Under the pieces are notes generated by a model. The model saw nothing but the letters and a program-made list of their open reading frames with translations. It had not been told where the DNA came from and did no database searches. Shown here piece after piece: positions 6,896 through 8,296 of a stretch of DNA of 8,296 nt (position 1 is the first letter of the stretch; each line of letters begins with the position of its first letter). The position numbers were made by a program, and so were the translations under genes. The stretch comes from Chloroflexota bacterium. GTDB taxonomy: Bacteria > Chloroflexota > Limnocylindria > Limnocylindrales > CSP1-4. The stretch spans positions 1 through 8,296 of the forward strand of contig JADGQH010000139.1 in the NCBI GenBank assembly GCA_017881985.1, given 5' to 3'.

Positions 6896-7870
6896 ATGTC
6901 AGACGACGCCACGGCCATGCGGGAGGACGCGAGCATGCACCGCCACGAGCACGAGCGGGAGACGCCGCCACGCCGGCCGATCCGGCGGTCGGGCGATGAA
7001 GCCGCCGCGACGGCGCTCGCGGCCCGGGCCGCTGCCGCGGGACGAACGGACGCGCTCGGCCCGGCCTCGGTCCTGCGCCTCCAGCGTGCGGCGGGCAATG
7101 CCGGCGTCGCCGGGCTCTTCGACGGCGAGGCGGAGCCGGAATCGCCGGTGAAGGACGTGGTCGGCCGTGGAGGCGGAGCCCCGCTCGCTCCCGCCGTCCG
7201 GCAGCGCATGGAATCGAGCTTCGGGACGGACTTCTCCGACGTCCGGGTCCACGCCGGCGGGGGTGCGGCTGCGTCGGCCCGCGCCGTCGACGCCCACGCG
7301 TACACCGTCGGCAACGAGATCGTCCTGGGCGACGGCCACGCCGAGGGCTCGGCGGCGCACGAGCGGACGCTGGCGCACGAGCTGACCCACGTGGTCCAGC
7401 AGCGATCCGGGCCCGTGGAGGGCACCCCCGCCCCCGGCGGGATCTCGGTCAGCAGCCCGAGCGATCGCTTCGAGCGCGCCGCCGAGACGACCGCCGATCA
7501 GGTCATCTCGACGGGGCGAGCCGCCGACGGCCCGGGCCAGGCGGCGCCGGCGATCCAACGCGAGGCCGCGCCCGAAGATCAGAACCAGATCCAGGAGCTC
7601 GCGATCCAGCGTCGCGACGAGACGGAGGAAGAGCCGGAAGACGTGCCGAGGCCCGAGGATGGGCCGCACGAGGTCCAGCGGCCCGAGGGATCTCCAAGCG
7701 AGGCGCAGCGGCCCGAGGGCGGTGAGCAGACGCAGGGCCCCCGGCCCGAGGACGGTGAGCAAACGCAGGGCCCCCGGCCGGAGGAGGAACAGGACGAGGT
7801 CCAGCAGCTCGCGATCCAGCGCCGGGCCTCGCGGCGGGCAGGTGGCGGGGCCGCGGCTGGGCAGCGCTAG
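6896..7870 (+). CDS. DUF4157 (HExxH) eCIS-associated protein with RPE-repeat tail (324 aa)
   Basis: This 324-residue protein has three regions. Residues 1-90 are His/Glu/Arg-rich then Ala-rich, with VLRLQRAAGNAGVAGL at 59-74, a segment common in these proteins. Residues about 94-205 form the DUF4157 domain, with PLAPAVRQRMESSFGTDFSD, VRVHAG, AYTVGNEIVLG and the signature HELTHVVQQR (HExxH at 161-165). A second conserved acidic patch, FERAAETTADQV, lies at 192-203. DUF4157 is a metallopeptidase-like domain strongly associated with eCIS loci and often sits N-terminal to toxin domains. Here residues 220-324 instead contain IQR motifs (LAIQRR at 235-240 and 305-310) around five RPE repeats, with no toxin fold I can recognise. 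The gene follows the ATPase by 56 bp and is probably co-transcribed with it. It could be a cargo, a cargo adaptor or a self-processing factor. The protease activity is inferred from the motif only. Confidence 0.88.
   Translation: MSDDATAMREDASMHRHEHERETPPRRPIRRSGDEAAATALAARAAAAGRTDALGPASVLRLQRAAGNAGVAGLFDGEAEPESPVKDVVGRGGGAPLAPAVRQRMESSFGTDFSDVRVHAGGGAAASARAVDAHAYTVGNEIVLGDGHAEGSAAHERTLAHELTHVVQQRSGPVEGTPAPGGISVSSPSDRFERAAETTADQVISTGRAADGPGQAAPAIQREAAPEDQNQIQELAIQRRDETEEEPEDVPRPEDGPHEVQRPEGSPSEAQRPEGGEQTQGPRPEDGEQTQGPRPEEEQDEVQQLAIQRRASRRAGGGAAAGQR
7591..7824 (+). repeat. Flanking direct repeats encoding LAIQRR
   Basis: A 24-nt segment at 7591-7614 recurs at 7801-7824 with 22 matching bases. 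It includes the identical core AGCTCGCGATCCAGCG at 7596-7611 and 7806-7821. Both copies encode (E/Q)LAIQRR and bracket the RPE repeat block exactly 210 bp apart, so the whole block looks like a bounded, possibly duplicated cassette. Confidence 0.7.
7649..7786 (+). repeat. Periodic RPE repeat block with two 33-bp tandem units
   Basis: Five RPE(D/G/E) motifs begin at residues 252, 262, 272, 283 and 294, with spacings of 10, 10, 11 and 11. The last two units are 33-bp tandem DNA repeats (7721-7753 and 7754-7786) that match at 30 of 33 positions and encode GEQTQGPRPE(D/E). The two earlier ones are the more diverged QRPEG type. The high DNA identity points to recent duplication by slippage, so copy number may vary between strains. 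Confidence 0.75.
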
Positions 7871-8207
7871 CACCCTTCACCGCGGGTCCTCAAGCCCCCG
7901 CACCATCTGGCGTGCCCGCCTTCGGTGCTCTCTTCGAACAGCGAGCGTGACCGGAATCACACCGGCTCATGGATTCCAGGCATCTGAGCACGACATCGCC
8001 GGCGAAACGCGGGCGGTTTCGGCGGCGAAGTGAGCGCGAGCTTCCCCGATCTGATCAGCAGGCCTGATGAAGATCGGGCGGGCCGATCGCTCGCACGCAC
8101 GAGCGGCCACGCGCAGGCCGACAGGTCGCGCGACGAGGGAGCCCGGGCGACCACGCGGGGGCCGGGACCGGCGCCCCGCTTCTGCAGCGTCTCGGCAGGG
8201 GCGCGCC
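7871..8207. other. Convergent intergenic region (337 bp) with hairpins, no gene recognised
   Basis: This stretch lies between the DUF4157 stop and the LuxR-type gene, which converge. I see no credible coding region: the short open frames have no ribosome binding site and no family resemblance. It contains a GTGA-N6-TCAC palindrome at 7947-7960, a long hairpin at 7996-8028, an 8-bp palindrome CTGATCAG at 8051-8058, an inverted repeat GATCGG/CCGATC at 8072-8088 and a weaker one, CGCTCG/CGAGCG, at 8088-8105. Transcription ends for both flanking units are expected here. Confidence 0.6.
7996..8028. terminator. Probable bidirectional terminator hairpin
   Basis: Arms at 7996-8008 and 8016-8028 pair at 12 of 13 positions (one G-G mismatch at 8002/8022) around a 7-nt loop. 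The position between convergent genes suits a shared terminator. No T-tract follows on either strand, so it would be a tract-less terminator, as is common in high-GC bacteria, or an operator or RNA-stability element. Confidence 0.5.
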
Positions 8208-8296
8208 TCAGATGAGGCCCTGGCGGATCGCGTAGGCGACCGCGTGGGTCCGGTTGCGGAGATCCAGCCGCGACGTCACGTCGTGGATGACGTTCT
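8208..8296 (-). CDS. LuxR-family response regulator, C-terminal end only (partial)
   Basis: Reading the minus strand from the right edge, the last 28 codons before TGA at 8208-8210 encode a segment containing VTSRLDLRNRTHAVAYAIRQ and ending in GLI. This is the C-terminal recognition and dimerisation helices of a LuxR/NarL-type helix-turn-helix, in the usual position at the very end of the protein. The rest of the gene, including any receiver domain, lies outside the window. It converges on the DUF4157 gene and is probably a separate transcription unit at the eCIS locus border. Whether it controls the eCIS genes cannot be told from here. Confidence 0.82.
   Translation of the reverse strand, partial: NVIHDVTSRLDLRNRTHAVAYAIRQGLI

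Noticed and set aside
5058..6971. Long minus-strand open frame of 637 codons antisense to the ATPase
   Set aside because: Its translation is Arg/Ala/Gly/His-rich without domain character, while the plus strand encodes a clear AAA+ ATPase with all motifs. It is a GC-bias shadow.
7649..7786. CRISPR-like repeats
   Set aside because: The units are in-frame coding repeats of a protein tail with a 33-bp tandem period and no spacers.
7957..8215. Short open frames in the convergent intergenic region
   Set aside because: They have no ribosome binding site and low-complexity Arg/Ser/Ala content, and they overlap the hairpins.

Overview
This window is part of an extracellular contractile injection system (eCIS) locus, that is, a headless phage-tail-like particle of the PVC/AFP/Streptomyces-CIS family. 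The sequence is very GC-rich (well above 60% by eye), uses GTG starts, and packs its genes tightly. The protein set (a Pvc16-type cap protein with a DUF4255-like N-terminus, a Pvc15-type AAA+ ATPase, a gp26-like chaperone with a CPAC motif, a DUF6760-type small protein and a Pro/Ala-rich 'PVQR' protein) matches the eCIS lineage common in Actinobacteria and Chloroflexota. I infer a high-GC member of one of these phyla; the sequence alone does not settle which.

Layout. On the minus strand, reading right to left from 3688, lie the tail sheath, the tail tube, a T4 gp26-like baseplate-hub chaperone, a 52-residue DUF6760-type protein, and a Pro/Ala-rich disordered protein that runs off the left edge at position 1. 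The last three junctions are very tight (a 1-nt gap, a 3-nt overlap and a 7-nt gap), so this looks like one transcription unit that probably continues beyond the left edge into further baseplate, hub and spike genes. On the plus strand, starting at 3976, are the Pvc16-like tube terminator, the Pvc15-like AAA+ ATPase and a DUF4157 (HExxH) protein. The two units diverge from a 287-bp control region (3689-3975) that contains a direct repeat and a stable hairpin. The right end is a 337-bp convergent intergenic region with a strong hairpin and a CRP/FNR-like palindrome, followed by the C-terminal tail of a LuxR-type response regulator on the minus strand.

How the genes fit together. The tube polymerises inside the contractile sheath. 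The Pvc16-like protein caps the tube and sheath and sets their ends. The ATPase is the conserved eCIS AAA+ protein, usually linked to assembly. The gp26-like and DUF6760 proteins are probable assembly factors. The DUF4157 protein belongs to a family strongly linked to eCIS cargo. It has no recognisable C-terminal toxin domain; instead it ends in a periodic RPE repeat bracketed by two LAIQRR motifs. The Pro/Ala-rich protein in the opposite operon carries related VQR motifs, which suggests a shared docking or processing signal. That motif link and the unusual DUF4157 tail are the most interesting points here.
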